Assembly: GCA_046047235.1 (NCBI GenBank)
Contig: JBJOII010000002.1
Location: forward strand, 1 to 64,000
Source of the DNA: JBMTVN01 sp046047235
GTDB taxonomy: Bacteria; Verrucomicrobiota; Verrucomicrobiia; Limisphaerales; JAHDYP01
Direction of reading: 5' to 3'
Length of the DNA: 64,000 nt
The notes beneath the pieces are model-generated. The model saw only the letters and a program-made list of their open reading frames with translations. It ran no database searches and was not told where the DNA came from. Below are positions 24,756 to 33,250 of this stretch, piece by piece (the first letter of the stretch is position 1; each line of letters starts with the position of its first letter). A program made the position numbers and the translations under genes.

Positions 24756-27700
24756 ATGAACAGGAGTGCAAAGAGACTGGGTGAGTGTTTGTTGTCCTGG
24801 TGCACGGAGCTGGTGGTTAGCCTTAGCCTGTTCGCCTTGGGTTTTTCCGGCGGGGTTGAAGCGGGAGAGATGGTGGAGGGAAACGACGGGGGGACGGCGC
24901 AGCTGATAGAGGTGACAGGGGTGGTGGAGCAATTGAGTGGGGAGGGTTCCATATGGTTGGCGGTGACGAACGGTCAGATGCTGGCCACGGGCAGCCGGCT
25001 CCGTACCGGTGGGGGAAGCAGGGCGACGGTTCAGTTTAGTGACCGGAGCGTGATCCGGCTGGGGGACAGCGCAGTTCTGGAGATTCGCCCGCCGCGCAAC
25101 CGGGAAGTCAGGCGCTTTCGGCTTTGGGAAGGGATCTTGTATTTTTTCAACCGAGAACGGCCTGGAAGCATCGAGTTTGAGACGCCGCTTGCTACCGGTT
25201 CCATTCGGGGAACGGAGTTCGTTTTGGAAACAAGCCGGGATCATGCACGAACCACTCTGTCCTTGGTTGATGGGGCGGTGAGCTTCGCAGCGGCGGGGAG
25301 CAGTGTAGAGATGGTGAGTGGTGAGCGGGTAGAGGTGGGCGCCGGTGGGCGACTGGAGAAGTCGCGCCTGGTCGAGGTCGACTCTGTGATGCAGTGGGCG
25401 TTGTATTATCCGGCGGTAGCGAATGTAGGTGAGCTGCAGTTGACTCCCGAGGAAGCTGGTGAGCTTGGTGCCGTGCAGGAGGCTTGGCGGGAGGGGAGCT
25501 TATTGCGGGCGTTTGAGCTGGCGAGGGGGAAGAGTTCAGGCTCTGAGGAGGGGCTGTTATTGCTGGCTGCAGTGGATCTGGCCGGGGGGCAGGTGGAGGA
25601 GGCGTCCGTGCGACTTGGCAATGTGGCCGGGGATTCTGAGATGGGTAGGGCGCTGCGGGAGATGATTCTGGTGGTAAGGGGGATGCCGATTGGAGTCGAA
25701 GATTTATCCGAGCCGGGTAGTGCGAGCATGTGGTTGGCGCGTTCCTACACGCTCCAGGCTAACTTCGATATTGAAGGGGCCCGGGAGGCGGCAAGGGCTG
25801 CCGTTTCAGCGGCGGACGGTTGGGGGCAGGCTTACATTCGGCTGGCTGAACTCAACTTCGCCCTGGGTGAGGTGGGGGCGGCGTATCGTGATTTGGACAT
25901 GGGTTTGGAGCTTTCGCCCTGGCTGGCAGCGGGCTGGAGCCTGAGGGGGTTCATGTTACTGGAGCTGGATCGGGGCGGTGATGCGCTGGAGATGTTTGAC
26001 TATGCGCTTGCGCTGGATCCTGCTCTGGCCACGGCTTGGCTGGGGCGCGGGCTGAGTCTTGCCACGCTAGGCAGGAGTGATGATTCGATGCTGTCGTTGC
26101 AGGCTGCAGCTGCAATGGATCCGCTCAGGTCACTCCACAGGTCTTATCTCGCCAAGTATTACATGCGGCACAATGAGTGGGGATTGGCGGAGAAGGAGAT
26201 AGCGATGGCCAAACGCCTGGATCCGAATGATCCGACGGCCTGGTTATATGCGGCCTTTTTGGAGAGCCGACGCTTGCGGCCCAACAAGGCCTTGGAGGAA
26301 CTGAAGGGCTCGATTGATCGTAACGACAACCGAAGGCTGTTCAGGTCGAGGCTTCAATTGGACCAGGACCGGGCAGTTCGGGGTGCTTATATCGCCGGGT
26401 TATATCGTGATGCGGGCTTGGAAGAGGTTGGCAGGGTATCGGCGACCAGGGCTCTTAGCGAGGACGTGGCCAACTACTCGGCGCATTTGTTTGCGTCGCA
26501 ATCGATGGGCTTGATGGAGGATCCGCGGGCGTATGATTTGCGTTATGAGAGTGCGCGCCTAAGCGAACTGCTGGTCGCGAATCTGCTTGCGCCTCCTGGT
26601 GCGGGGCATTTGTCGCAGACGCTGGCGCAGCAGGAAAACATGCGTTTCTTTGAGGGGCGCCCCGTGGGGTTGAGTGCATGGACTGAATACGCGAGTTCCG
26701 GGGACTGGAGGCATCGTTCCAGTGCCTTTGGAAGTCTTGAAGGCTTCAGCTATGCCCTTGATCTGGGCTATGACTCCATAAGTGGGGAAGGTGAGGACGA
26801 CTGGAGCCGGTTGCGGTCGGTGTCCGTGCAGATGAAGCAGAGAGTGACCATCAGTGACGAGGTGTATGTACAGGTTGGTGCCAGGGAAGTGGAGCGGGGA
26901 GATGTGGCGCGCTATTACGATCCGGGCCTGGCCAAGGAGGGTTTTGCGGCTTCTGAACAGCAGCTGCCCGCGCTGTATGCCGGGTGGCATCACGCCTGGG
27001 CTCCGAACAGCCATACCTTGTTTCTCTACGGCTATATTGAGGATGATTTGCGACTGCAGGATCCGGAGGCGACGGTTCTGTTTTTGCGCCAATCCGATGG
27101 CCGCACGCAGTCCGTCTCGACCGCACCCTTCTTCGGCCTCGATTATGAGGGCGATTTTCTGGTGCATTCGGCAGAGTTGCAGCACCTATGGCAGGGCGAG
27201 AACCAGGCTTTGATCCTGGGCGGGCGTTATCAGCATGGCGAGACCGACACTTGGGCGGGGTTGGATCGTGCGCTGACGGGGTTGGTCACGGCGCAGCGGA
27301 TTCGCGAGCCGATGGAACGCCTTAACGGGTATATCCAGTTCCAGCATGACGCGAGCGATGCCCTGCAGTTGGTGGGGGGGATAGGATACGACCATGTTCT
27401 CCATGCATTCAACAACGATGCTGCGCCGCTGAGCGAGGGGACAACGGAAAGGGGAATGCTGACGCCTCGTGCGGGTGTGCTATGGAATTCGTGGCGGGGG
27501 GGGCTATGGAGAGCGGCTTATTCGCGTTCACTTGGGGGCATGTATTTCGATGGTAGCATGCGATTGGAACCATCCCAGGTGGCCGGTTTTACCCAGGTTT
27601 ATCGGAGCCTCGCAGCCGAGTCTGTGGTGGGCGTGGTTCCCGGAACAGAGTTTGAGTCCTATGATCTGGCTTATGATCAGGAGCTGGACTCGGGCTGGTA

Positions 27701-28274
27701 TCTCGGGGTTGGAGCAGGTTGGCACTTGTCTGATGGGGACCGATTGGTGGGAGTGCTGACGAATTCCCTTCCGCTTCCCCTTCCTGACTCGGCGTCATCT
27801 TCTCGCGAGCTAGTAGAGTATGACGAGAAGGTTGTTTCGGCTTATGTGCTGAAGACGATTGGCGAGGGGATGACTTTGGGGGTGAGATATAAGCTGAGTC
27901 ATTCCCGGCTTGAGACGGCCTTTCCGGAGATTCCGGATCAGGCACTTGGGTTGGCTGGTTTGGAGCGGGACGAGACTTCGGTGCTTCAGGAGACGGCAAT
28001 CTCGTGGAGGTACCAGCACAGTGGCGGGTTGTTTGGGGGATGGGAGTCCGTCTGGTATCAGCAGGAGAACAGGGGTTTTGAGCCCGGGCGCGAGGACGAG
28101 GGCTTCTGGCAGCATCAGGCTGTGCTGGGTTACCGGTTGCCGGGTAGGAGTGCGGAGGTGGCGCTCCACATGATGAACCTGACGGATCAGGACTATCGCC
28201 TGAGCCCATTGAACTACTACCGGCCGTTATGGCGTGGGAGAACTTTCCTTTGCTCGTTCCGCTTGAATTTCTAG
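24756..28274 (+). CDS. FecR-domain, TPR and outer-membrane beta-barrel fusion protein
   Basis: The 1172-residue protein starts at an ATG preceded by GAGGAGA. After an export signal (about 1-36) comes a FecR domain (about 45-205). It contains GQMLATGSRLRTGGGSRATV, FSDRSVIRLGDSAVLEI, LWEGILYFF and ETPLATGSIRGTEFVLET. A helical region with TPR-like repeats follows (about 230-530, DMGLELSPWLAAGWSLRG, YALALDPALATAWLGRG). The rest (about 610-1172) alternates short amphipathic strands and ends in YRPLWRGRTFLCSFRLNF, the C-terminal aromatic signature of outer-membrane barrels. No FecI sigma gene is present, so the FecR part is not acting in a classical FecIR pair. The CHASE2 kinase gene follows on the same strand. 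Confidence 0.8.
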   Translation: MNRSAKRLGECLLSWCTELVVSLSLFALGFSGGVEAGEMVEGNDGGTAQLIEVTGVVEQLSGEGSIWLAVTNGQMLATGSRLRTGGGSRATVQFSDRSVIRLGDSAVLEIRPPRNREVRRFRLWEGILYFFNRERPGSIEFETPLATGSIRGTEFVLETSRDHARTTLSLVDGAVSFAAAGSSVEMVSGERVEVGAGGRLEKSRLVEVDSVMQWALYYPAVANVGELQLTPEEAGELGAVQEAWREGSLLRAFELARGKSSGSEEGLLLLAAVDLAGGQVEEASVRLGNVAGDSEMGRALREMILVVRGMPIGVEDLSEPGSASMWLARSYTLQANFDIEGAREAARAAVSAADGWGQAYIRLAELNFALGEVGAAYRDLDMGLELSPWLAAGWSLRGFMLLELDRGGDALEMFDYALALDPALATAWLGRGLSLATLGRSDDSMLSLQAAAAMDPLRSLHRSYLAKYYMRHNEWGLAEKEIAMAKRLDPNDPTAWLYAAFLESRRLRPNKALEELKGSIDRNDNRRLFRSRLQLDQDRAVRGAYIAGLYRDAGLEEVGRVSATRALSEDVANYSAHLFASQSMGLMEDPRAYDLRYESARLSELLVANLLAPPGAGHLSQTLAQQENMRFFEGRPVGLSAWTEYASSGDWRHRSSAFGSLEGFSYALDLGYDSISGEGEDDWSRLRSVSVQMKQRVTISDEVYVQVGAREVERGDVARYYDPGLAKEGFAASEQQLPALYAGWHHAWAPNSHTLFLYGYIEDDLRLQDPEATVLFLRQSDGRTQSVSTAPFFGLDYEGDFLVHSAELQHLWQGENQALILGGRYQHGETDTWAGLDRALTGLVTAQRIREPMERLNGYIQFQHDASDALQLVGGIGYDHVLHAFNNDAAPLSEGTTERGMLTPRAGVLWNSWRGGLWRAAYSRSLGGMYFDGSMRLEPSQVAGFTQVYRSLAAESVVGVVPGTEFESYDLAYDQELDSGWYLGVGAGWHLSDGDRLVGVLTNSLPLPLPDSASSSRELVEYDEKVVSAYVLKTIGEGMTLGVRYKLSHSRLETAFPEIPDQALGLAGLERDETSVLQETAISWRYQHSGGLFGGWESVWYQQENRGFEPGREDEGFWQHQAVLGYRLPGRSAEVALHMMNLTDQDYRLSPLNYYRPLWRGRTFLCSFRLNF

Positions 28275-28394
28275 CGTGTCGGGGAGTGGTTTCTCCTGCG
28301 CTTTCTGTCCGGCGGGAAGCGGGTGGATATTCGCTGCTGCCGGTTCTGTGGGTTGAAGCCTCTCATCCGAGAGAGTAATGTCCGGCGCTTCCAT

Positions 28395-31103
28395 ATGATG
28401 TTCTGGCGTTTCATTTCTCGCCGCGGTTGGGCGGGTTTGGGGTTGGGCCTGATCTGTGCGCTGGCTGGGGCCTGGGGGTTGACGCCCTCTTCCGTTGTTG
28501 GGACGTCCATGGTTCGGGCGAGCTACGACTCCCTGTATTCCTTGTTCTTCAGCTTTGTGGGACCGGTTGTTCCGGATGAGGCAGTCATCATCTACATCGA
28601 CGTAGAATCGCATCATCAACTTGGGGTTGACCAGACTCAGCCCTGGCCGAGGGAGTTGCATGCGGCGTTGCTGGATCGACTTGTTGAAGCGGGGGCGAGG
28701 GCGGTGGTGTTTGACGTGGTCTTTGGCGAGAGCGGGAGGGATCCCCGGGCTGACGGGATGCTGGCGGCTGCGATGGATCGCCAGGGCGGTGTGGTTCTGG
28801 CGGCCGAGTTGAGTGTCTCCAGTCAGGGTAGTGGGGAGGGTGCCTGGGGTCGGATAACCCGGGTGGACTATCCCGCCAAGAAGTTCCTCGATGCAGCGGC
28901 GTTCTGTGGGTTGGGTGAGCTGGGGATTGACGAGGATTTTGTGTGCCGTCGGATTTTTTCGGGAATTGTTGTGGGCGAAGATTTCATGCCGGGGATTGCC
29001 TTGGCTACGGCACGCGTGCTGGGGGGGCGGTCGGGTGATAACACTGCCGGATGGCTGCAGTATTACGGGCCACCTTTCACGCTGCCGCACTTGAGTTACT
29101 CGCAGGCACTGGATCCTTCGGTTGCGGATGAGGGAATGTTTCGGGACAAGGTGATCTTTGTGGGGGCTCGTCCGAAAGCCGGTCTGGTGGGAGAGCGGCG
29201 TGACGAGTTCCGGAGTCCTTTTCGGAGTTGGGGAGACAAGGATGTGTTTCTTCCCGGGGTGGAGGTGCACGCGACCCAGTTCCTGAATCTATGGCGCGAG
29301 GAGATGTTCTTTCGCTGGCCTTTCGGTGTGGAGGCTGGGGTGCTGTTGTTTGCTGGATTCGGCTTGGGCTTCTTGTTTTTGAGGCTTCAGCCGGTGAAGG
29401 GCCTGATGGTTGGCGGGGCAATGGTTTTGGCATCGGCGGGTGCCTGCATGTTAGCAGTCGGAGTATTTCGAACGTGGATTCCCTGGTTGCTGTTTGCTGG
29501 GTTACAGGTGCCGGTTGCGCTCGGGGGTAGCTTTCTTGTGCGCTCAGTGGAGTGGTATCGGGACCGCCGCCGGATGGAAGCGGAGCGTCGGCGGTCGGAG
29601 ATGAAGATCCGAGAGCAGGCGCGCCTTATTGAAAGCGCGCATGATGCCATCCTGATGTTGAACCGTGAGGGGGAGGTGACCTATGCCAATTCCGGGTGTG
29701 AGAGGCTGTATGGCTGGAGTGTTGAAGAACTGATGCAAGGCGCGGGGAGGGGGTTGTTCCAGTCGGGTGAAGCGCAGCAGGCGCGGTGTCTGGCGATGCA
29801 GCGGGGTGATTGGCGTGGAGAGCTCAGGCAGGTTGTGCGCGGGGGCGAAGTAAAGGAGGTGGAGAGCAGTTGGACGCGCTTGTTGGATGAGCAGGGGGGA
29901 GTGAAGGGTTTATTGCTGATCAACTCGGATATTACCGAGCGGAAGAAGCTGGAGGCGCAGGCGATGCGTTTGCAGCGGACGGAGGCGATTGGATCCATGG
30001 CGGGGGGGATGGCACATGATTTGAACAATGCTCTGGCGCCGGTGTTGATGGGGATTCAGCGCTTGAGGAGAGGTCTGCCGGTGGATGAGTCGGAGCGCAT
30101 TCTGGGGTTAATGGAGGCGGGAACCAGGAGGGGGGCGGAGATGGTGAAGCAGGTTCTGCTATTTGCCCGGGGCCGTGATGGACAGATGGAGTCCCTTAAG
30201 CCCGGAGCTTTGCTGGGGGAGATCGAGCGGTTGGTTCGAGATACTTTCCCGAAGAGCATCAATATTTCGATAGAGGTTCAGGAGGGGCTATGGTCGGTGA
30301 GGGGTAACGCGACTCAGTTGCACCAGGTTTTGCTGAACCTGGCTGTAAACGCGAGGGACGCCATGGCATCGGCTGGTGGTTCATTACTCATGGCGATGGA
30401 GAACGTTCAGCTTGAGCCGGGATCGTTGCCGCAGCATCCGGACGCGAAGGCTGGTCAATTTGTGGTCTGTTCCGTTGTGGATACAGGGTGTGGTATGGAG
30501 GCTGAAGTTCTCGGCAGGATTTTTGAGCCGTTTTTCACAACTAAAGAGGAGGGGGTTGGAACGGGGCTTGGGCTGTCGACTTCATTTCGTATCGTGAAAG
30601 GGCATGGCGGTTTTCTGACTTGCCGTAGTGAACCGGGGGAGGGGAGCACCTTTGAGTTGTATCTTCCGCGGGAGCTTGGGGAGGGCAATGGTGATGCCGG
30701 GTCAGCGGCAAGGGGTGTGGAGCTACAGGGTCACGGGGAGGTTTTGCTCGTGGCTGACGACGATGCGGCTATTCGGGAGATGGTTGCCGGCGGTTTGGAG
30801 GCGGTAGGGTTTCGTGTTGTTCAGGCTCTGAACGGCGTAGATGCAGTGTCCCAGCACAAGGCCTGTGCAGGTGAGGTGGTGATGGCGGTGGTGGATGTTC
30901 ACATGGCGCACATGCCGGGCAGGGAGGCTGTGCGCGTCATGCGCGAGTTGAATCCCAACCTGAAGGTCGTGCTGTTGAGTGGGTCTCTGGACGGAAGGAT
31001 GACTGATGCCCAGTCGGGCGATGGTGAAGAATACAGGGTCGTCCAGAAACCGTTTTCGTGGGACGAGTTGCTGGCTGTTATCAGCCAACAGTTGAGGGGC
31101 TAG
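28395..31103 (+). CDS. CHASE2-PAS hybrid sensor histidine kinase with C-terminal receiver
   Basis: The frame is open from a GTG at 28323; I prefer the ATG at 28395 (902 residues), which removes a Cys/Arg-rich leader. An N-terminal membrane helix (GLGLGLICALAGAWGL) is followed by a periplasmic CHASE2 domain (about 40-305, VIIYIDVESHH, LHAALLDRLVEAGARAVVFD, VIFVGARPK). Three membrane helices (about 315-400) and a PAS domain (about 425-545) follow. The HisKA domain has the H-box MAGGMAHDLNNALAPV, and HATPase has NLAVNARDAM, DTGCGM and GTGLGLS. A receiver (about 780-900, acceptor in MAVVDVHM) ends it. CHASE2 and FecR proteins often occur together in bacteria, and it is the likely partner of the sigma54 activator at 19512. 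Confidence 0.9.
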   Translation: MMFWRFISRRGWAGLGLGLICALAGAWGLTPSSVVGTSMVRASYDSLYSLFFSFVGPVVPDEAVIIYIDVESHHQLGVDQTQPWPRELHAALLDRLVEAGARAVVFDVVFGESGRDPRADGMLAAAMDRQGGVVLAAELSVSSQGSGEGAWGRITRVDYPAKKFLDAAAFCGLGELGIDEDFVCRRIFSGIVVGEDFMPGIALATARVLGGRSGDNTAGWLQYYGPPFTLPHLSYSQALDPSVADEGMFRDKVIFVGARPKAGLVGERRDEFRSPFRSWGDKDVFLPGVEVHATQFLNLWREEMFFRWPFGVEAGVLLFAGFGLGFLFLRLQPVKGLMVGGAMVLASAGACMLAVGVFRTWIPWLLFAGLQVPVALGGSFLVRSVEWYRDRRRMEAERRRSEMKIREQARLIESAHDAILMLNREGEVTYANSGCERLYGWSVEELMQGAGRGLFQSGEAQQARCLAMQRGDWRGELRQVVRGGEVKEVESSWTRLLDEQGGVKGLLLINSDITERKKLEAQAMRLQRTEAIGSMAGGMAHDLNNALAPVLMGIQRLRRGLPVDESERILGLMEAGTRRGAEMVKQVLLFARGRDGQMESLKPGALLGEIERLVRDTFPKSINISIEVQEGLWSVRGNATQLHQVLLNLAVNARDAMASAGGSLLMAMENVQLEPGSLPQHPDAKAGQFVVCSVVDTGCGMEAEVLGRIFEPFFTTKEEGVGTGLGLSTSFRIVKGHGGFLTCRSEPGEGSTFELYLPRELGEGNGDAGSAARGVELQGHGEVLLVADDDAAIREMVAGGLEAVGFRVVQALNGVDAVSQHKACAGEVVMAVVDVHMAHMPGREAVRVMRELNPNLKVVLLSGSLDGRMTDAQSGDGEEYRVVQKPFSWDELLAVISQQLRG

Positions 31104-31120
31104 CGTCCGGGAGACGGCGG

Positions 31121-31888
31121 CTAGTCCTTTGGAGTCAGGCTCATATCGCGAGTGTAGTAGAGCATTCGGCCGCAATTCAGGCAGTAGGAAATTTCCTGCT
31201 CCGCCTGGCAGGAGACGAGGACTTGGGCTGGAAGGCGCATGTGGCATCCGCCGCAGACCGCGTGCTCAATGCCGACGACCACCTTGTCGCCTTTGTTCCG
31301 ACGCAGTCTTTCGTATTTGGTGACGTGTTCCTCGTCGATGGATGCTGCGATTCCGGCGCGGTCGGTGGTAACTGAGGCTAGTTCTTTACGGAGGTTCTCT
31401 TCCCTGCCACGGAGCTCCTGGATTTGCTGGTCTGCGTCTGATCTTGCTTCCTTGGCGAGCTGATTGGCTTTGGCGAGATCCTTTTGCGCCTGTTCCGTCA
31501 GTTCCATGTTCTTGAGGATTTCATCCTCAATCTTGGTGATGGCTTCCTTGGCCATATCGATTTCATGGCCCAGGGCGCGGTATTCCTCGTTCTTTTTGGT
31601 CTGGTATTGCTGGAGGGCGTATTTCTCGATCTGCTGCTTTTTGGCGTCCACATCGAGTTCCAGTTTTTTCCGGACAGCCTCGAGTTCCATGACGCGTTGT
31701 TTGGCGGCTTCGGACCCTGTTTTTGTGGCCAACGCCTTGGACTCCATGCTCTTGGCTTGAGCGTCAAAGGAGGTCAGTTCGTTGTTGAGGTAGGTAATTT
31801 TCCGGTCCCTGTCCTGAAGAATGAGGAGTTGTTCCAGCGCTTCGAGCATCGCGGGCGGCAAGTTATCGGTCACGTCGATCCAAGTCAA
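31121..31888 (-). CDS. Coiled-coil protein with C-terminal C4 zinc ribbon
   Basis: The protein has 255 residues, or 242 if it starts at the MLEALEQLL methionine at 31849. Residues about 15-190 form a long charged helical hairpin (EAVRKKLELDVDAKKQQIEK, AQKDLAKANQLAKEARSDAD). The C-terminus is a zinc ribbon with two CxxC knuckles (AVCGGCHMRLP and YCLNCGRMLYY). This is the CT398/zf-RING_7-like family, found in many bacteria and proposed to link to RNA polymerase, flagella or secretion in different lineages. Its role here is unknown. It converges with the CHASE2 kinase gene, with 17 bases between. Confidence 0.88.
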   Translation of the reverse strand: MTWIDVTDNLPPAMLEALEQLLILQDRDRKITYLNNELTSFDAQAKSMESKALATKTGSEAAKQRVMELEAVRKKLELDVDAKKQQIEKYALQQYQTKKNEEYRALGHEIDMAKEAITKIEDEILKNMELTEQAQKDLAKANQLAKEARSDADQQIQELRGREENLRKELASVTTDRAGIAASIDEEHVTKYERLRRNKGDKVVVGIEHAVCGGCHMRLPAQVLVSCQAEQEISYCLNCGRMLYYTRDMSLTPKD

Positions 31889-32035
31889 CCCGCGGTCAAG
31901 GGATAATCGAGCGGTTTGTTTTGAACATTTGCAGGGTTGGGGATTCTAAGTGGAGTGGGTGGTTGGCATGGGGACGCGCGGAAAGGGAGCTTCGCTGCCT
32001 GGCGATACCAGCCTCCTCGCTTGGCATGCGGGGAT

Positions 32036-32073
32036 GCACCGGGCTTGGAAACGAGCCCGGTGCGATCCTTTTT
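32036..32073 (+). promoter_or_regulatory. Terminator-like hairpin in the leader of pta (possible attenuator or end of a small RNA)
   Basis: GCACCGGGCT at 32036-32045 pairs perfectly with AGCCCGGTGC at 32054-32063 around an eight-base loop. Outside it GGAT and ATCC can add four pairs with a bulged G, and CCTTTTT follows. The hairpin is 61 bases before the pta ATG, in a 245-base region between divergent genes. A terminator here can only serve a transcript that begins within this short region. I recognise no known riboswitch upstream of it. Confidence 0.6.
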
Positions 32074-32133
32074 GGGGTTGGGAGAGGTTCTGGATGCAAA
32101 CGGGGCTTTTCAGCGGATCGTATTCCGAGCTAG

Positions 32134-33195
32134 ATGGTCCTTATGCGATTCATTGGCACTGTCATTGAAAAGCTGCAGAGGCATCCGAAGCGGGTTGTAT
32201 TTCCTGAAGGGAACGAACCGCGGATTCTTCAGGCGGCGCGTCAGTTCTATTCCCTACGGTTAGGTGTGCCGATATTGCTTGGGGACCGGACGCGAATCAA
32301 AGAGGAGGCTCAGAATCTGAACGTATCCCTGGAGGGTGTCAGGATTCTCAATCCCGCCGAGAGTGAGGAGCTCGCTGGGTTTGTCAGGCGCTTTCAGGGT
32401 TTGAACCGCGACAATGGCATTCAGGAAGCGGAGGCTAGGGACGCGATGCTGAAACCGAATTATTTTGCGGCGATGATGGTGGCGATGCATCAGGCTGACG
32501 GGTTTATTTCCGGGGTGAGGGAGGTGAGGGAGAGCGTGTTGCGGCCGTTGTTCCAGATCATTCGGCGTGCGCCGAATTCGCAGACCGTGTCCAGTTGTCA
32601 GGTCATGGAAGTGGAGGACACCCGTTTTGGAGAGGATGGCGTGATGTTTTTGGCGGACTGCGGGGTTATTCCTGAACCGACGGCGGAGGAGTTAGCGGAT
32701 ATTGGGGTTTCGACTGCAGCACTTGCGCGTCATTTGCTGGGGGTTCCGGCGCGGGTGGCTTTCTTGAGTTTTTCAACCAAGGGTAGTTCATCACACCCGG
32801 CGGCGGGGCGAGTTCAGGCTGCGGTGGTGCTGGCGAGGCAGCGTGCGGCGGCCAAGGGGATTGCTGCGGAGTTTGATGGTGAGATGCAGGTGGACGCGGC
32901 CCTGATTCCGTCGATTGCCGCGACCAAGGCGGGGAGCAGTCCTGTCGCCGGGAGGGCGAATGTGTTGGTGTTTCCCGACCTGAATTCCGGGAACATCGCC
33001 AGCAAGCTCTTGCAGCACGTCGCCAGGGCGAATGCGTATGGCCAGCTGTTGGCGGGGTTGGATCGTCCTGCGGCTGAGGTTTCACGGGGTTCGACTGCCC
33101 ACGATATTCTTGGGGTGGCGGCGATTGTTGGGGTGCAGGCGGTGGACTATGACCAGCTGTATCCGGGGGCGGGGGGGCGTTTGCCGGGGGAGTAG
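32134..33195 (+). CDS. pta: Phosphate acetyltransferase
   Basis: Pta interconverts acetyl-CoA and acetyl phosphate. The 353-residue protein is the short, single-domain form (PTA_PTB fold) with the opening HPKRVVFPEGNEPRILQAA. It has MVAMHQADGFISGV, MFLADCGVIPEPTAEELADI, AFLSFSTKGSSSHP, EFDGEMQVDAALIP and the C-terminal NVLVFPDLNSGNIASKLLQ. All are family signatures. The ATG at 32143 (MRFIGTV) is an alternative start. ackA is not adjacent. A terminator-like hairpin lies in the leader, which may control expression. Confidence 0.95.
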   Translation: MVLMRFIGTVIEKLQRHPKRVVFPEGNEPRILQAARQFYSLRLGVPILLGDRTRIKEEAQNLNVSLEGVRILNPAESEELAGFVRRFQGLNRDNGIQEAEARDAMLKPNYFAAMMVAMHQADGFISGVREVRESVLRPLFQIIRRAPNSQTVSSCQVMEVEDTRFGEDGVMFLADCGVIPEPTAEELADIGVSTAALARHLLGVPARVAFLSFSTKGSSSHPAAGRVQAAVVLARQRAAAKGIAAEFDGEMQVDAALIPSIAATKAGSSPVAGRANVLVFPDLNSGNIASKLLQHVARANAYGQLLAGLDRPAAEVSRGSTAHDILGVAAIVGVQAVDYDQLYPGAGGRLPGE

Positions 33196-33250
33196 TTCGC
33201 AGCGGAAGATTTTGAGTGTTTTTTTACGGGTTCACGGGTAGGCAGATCGC

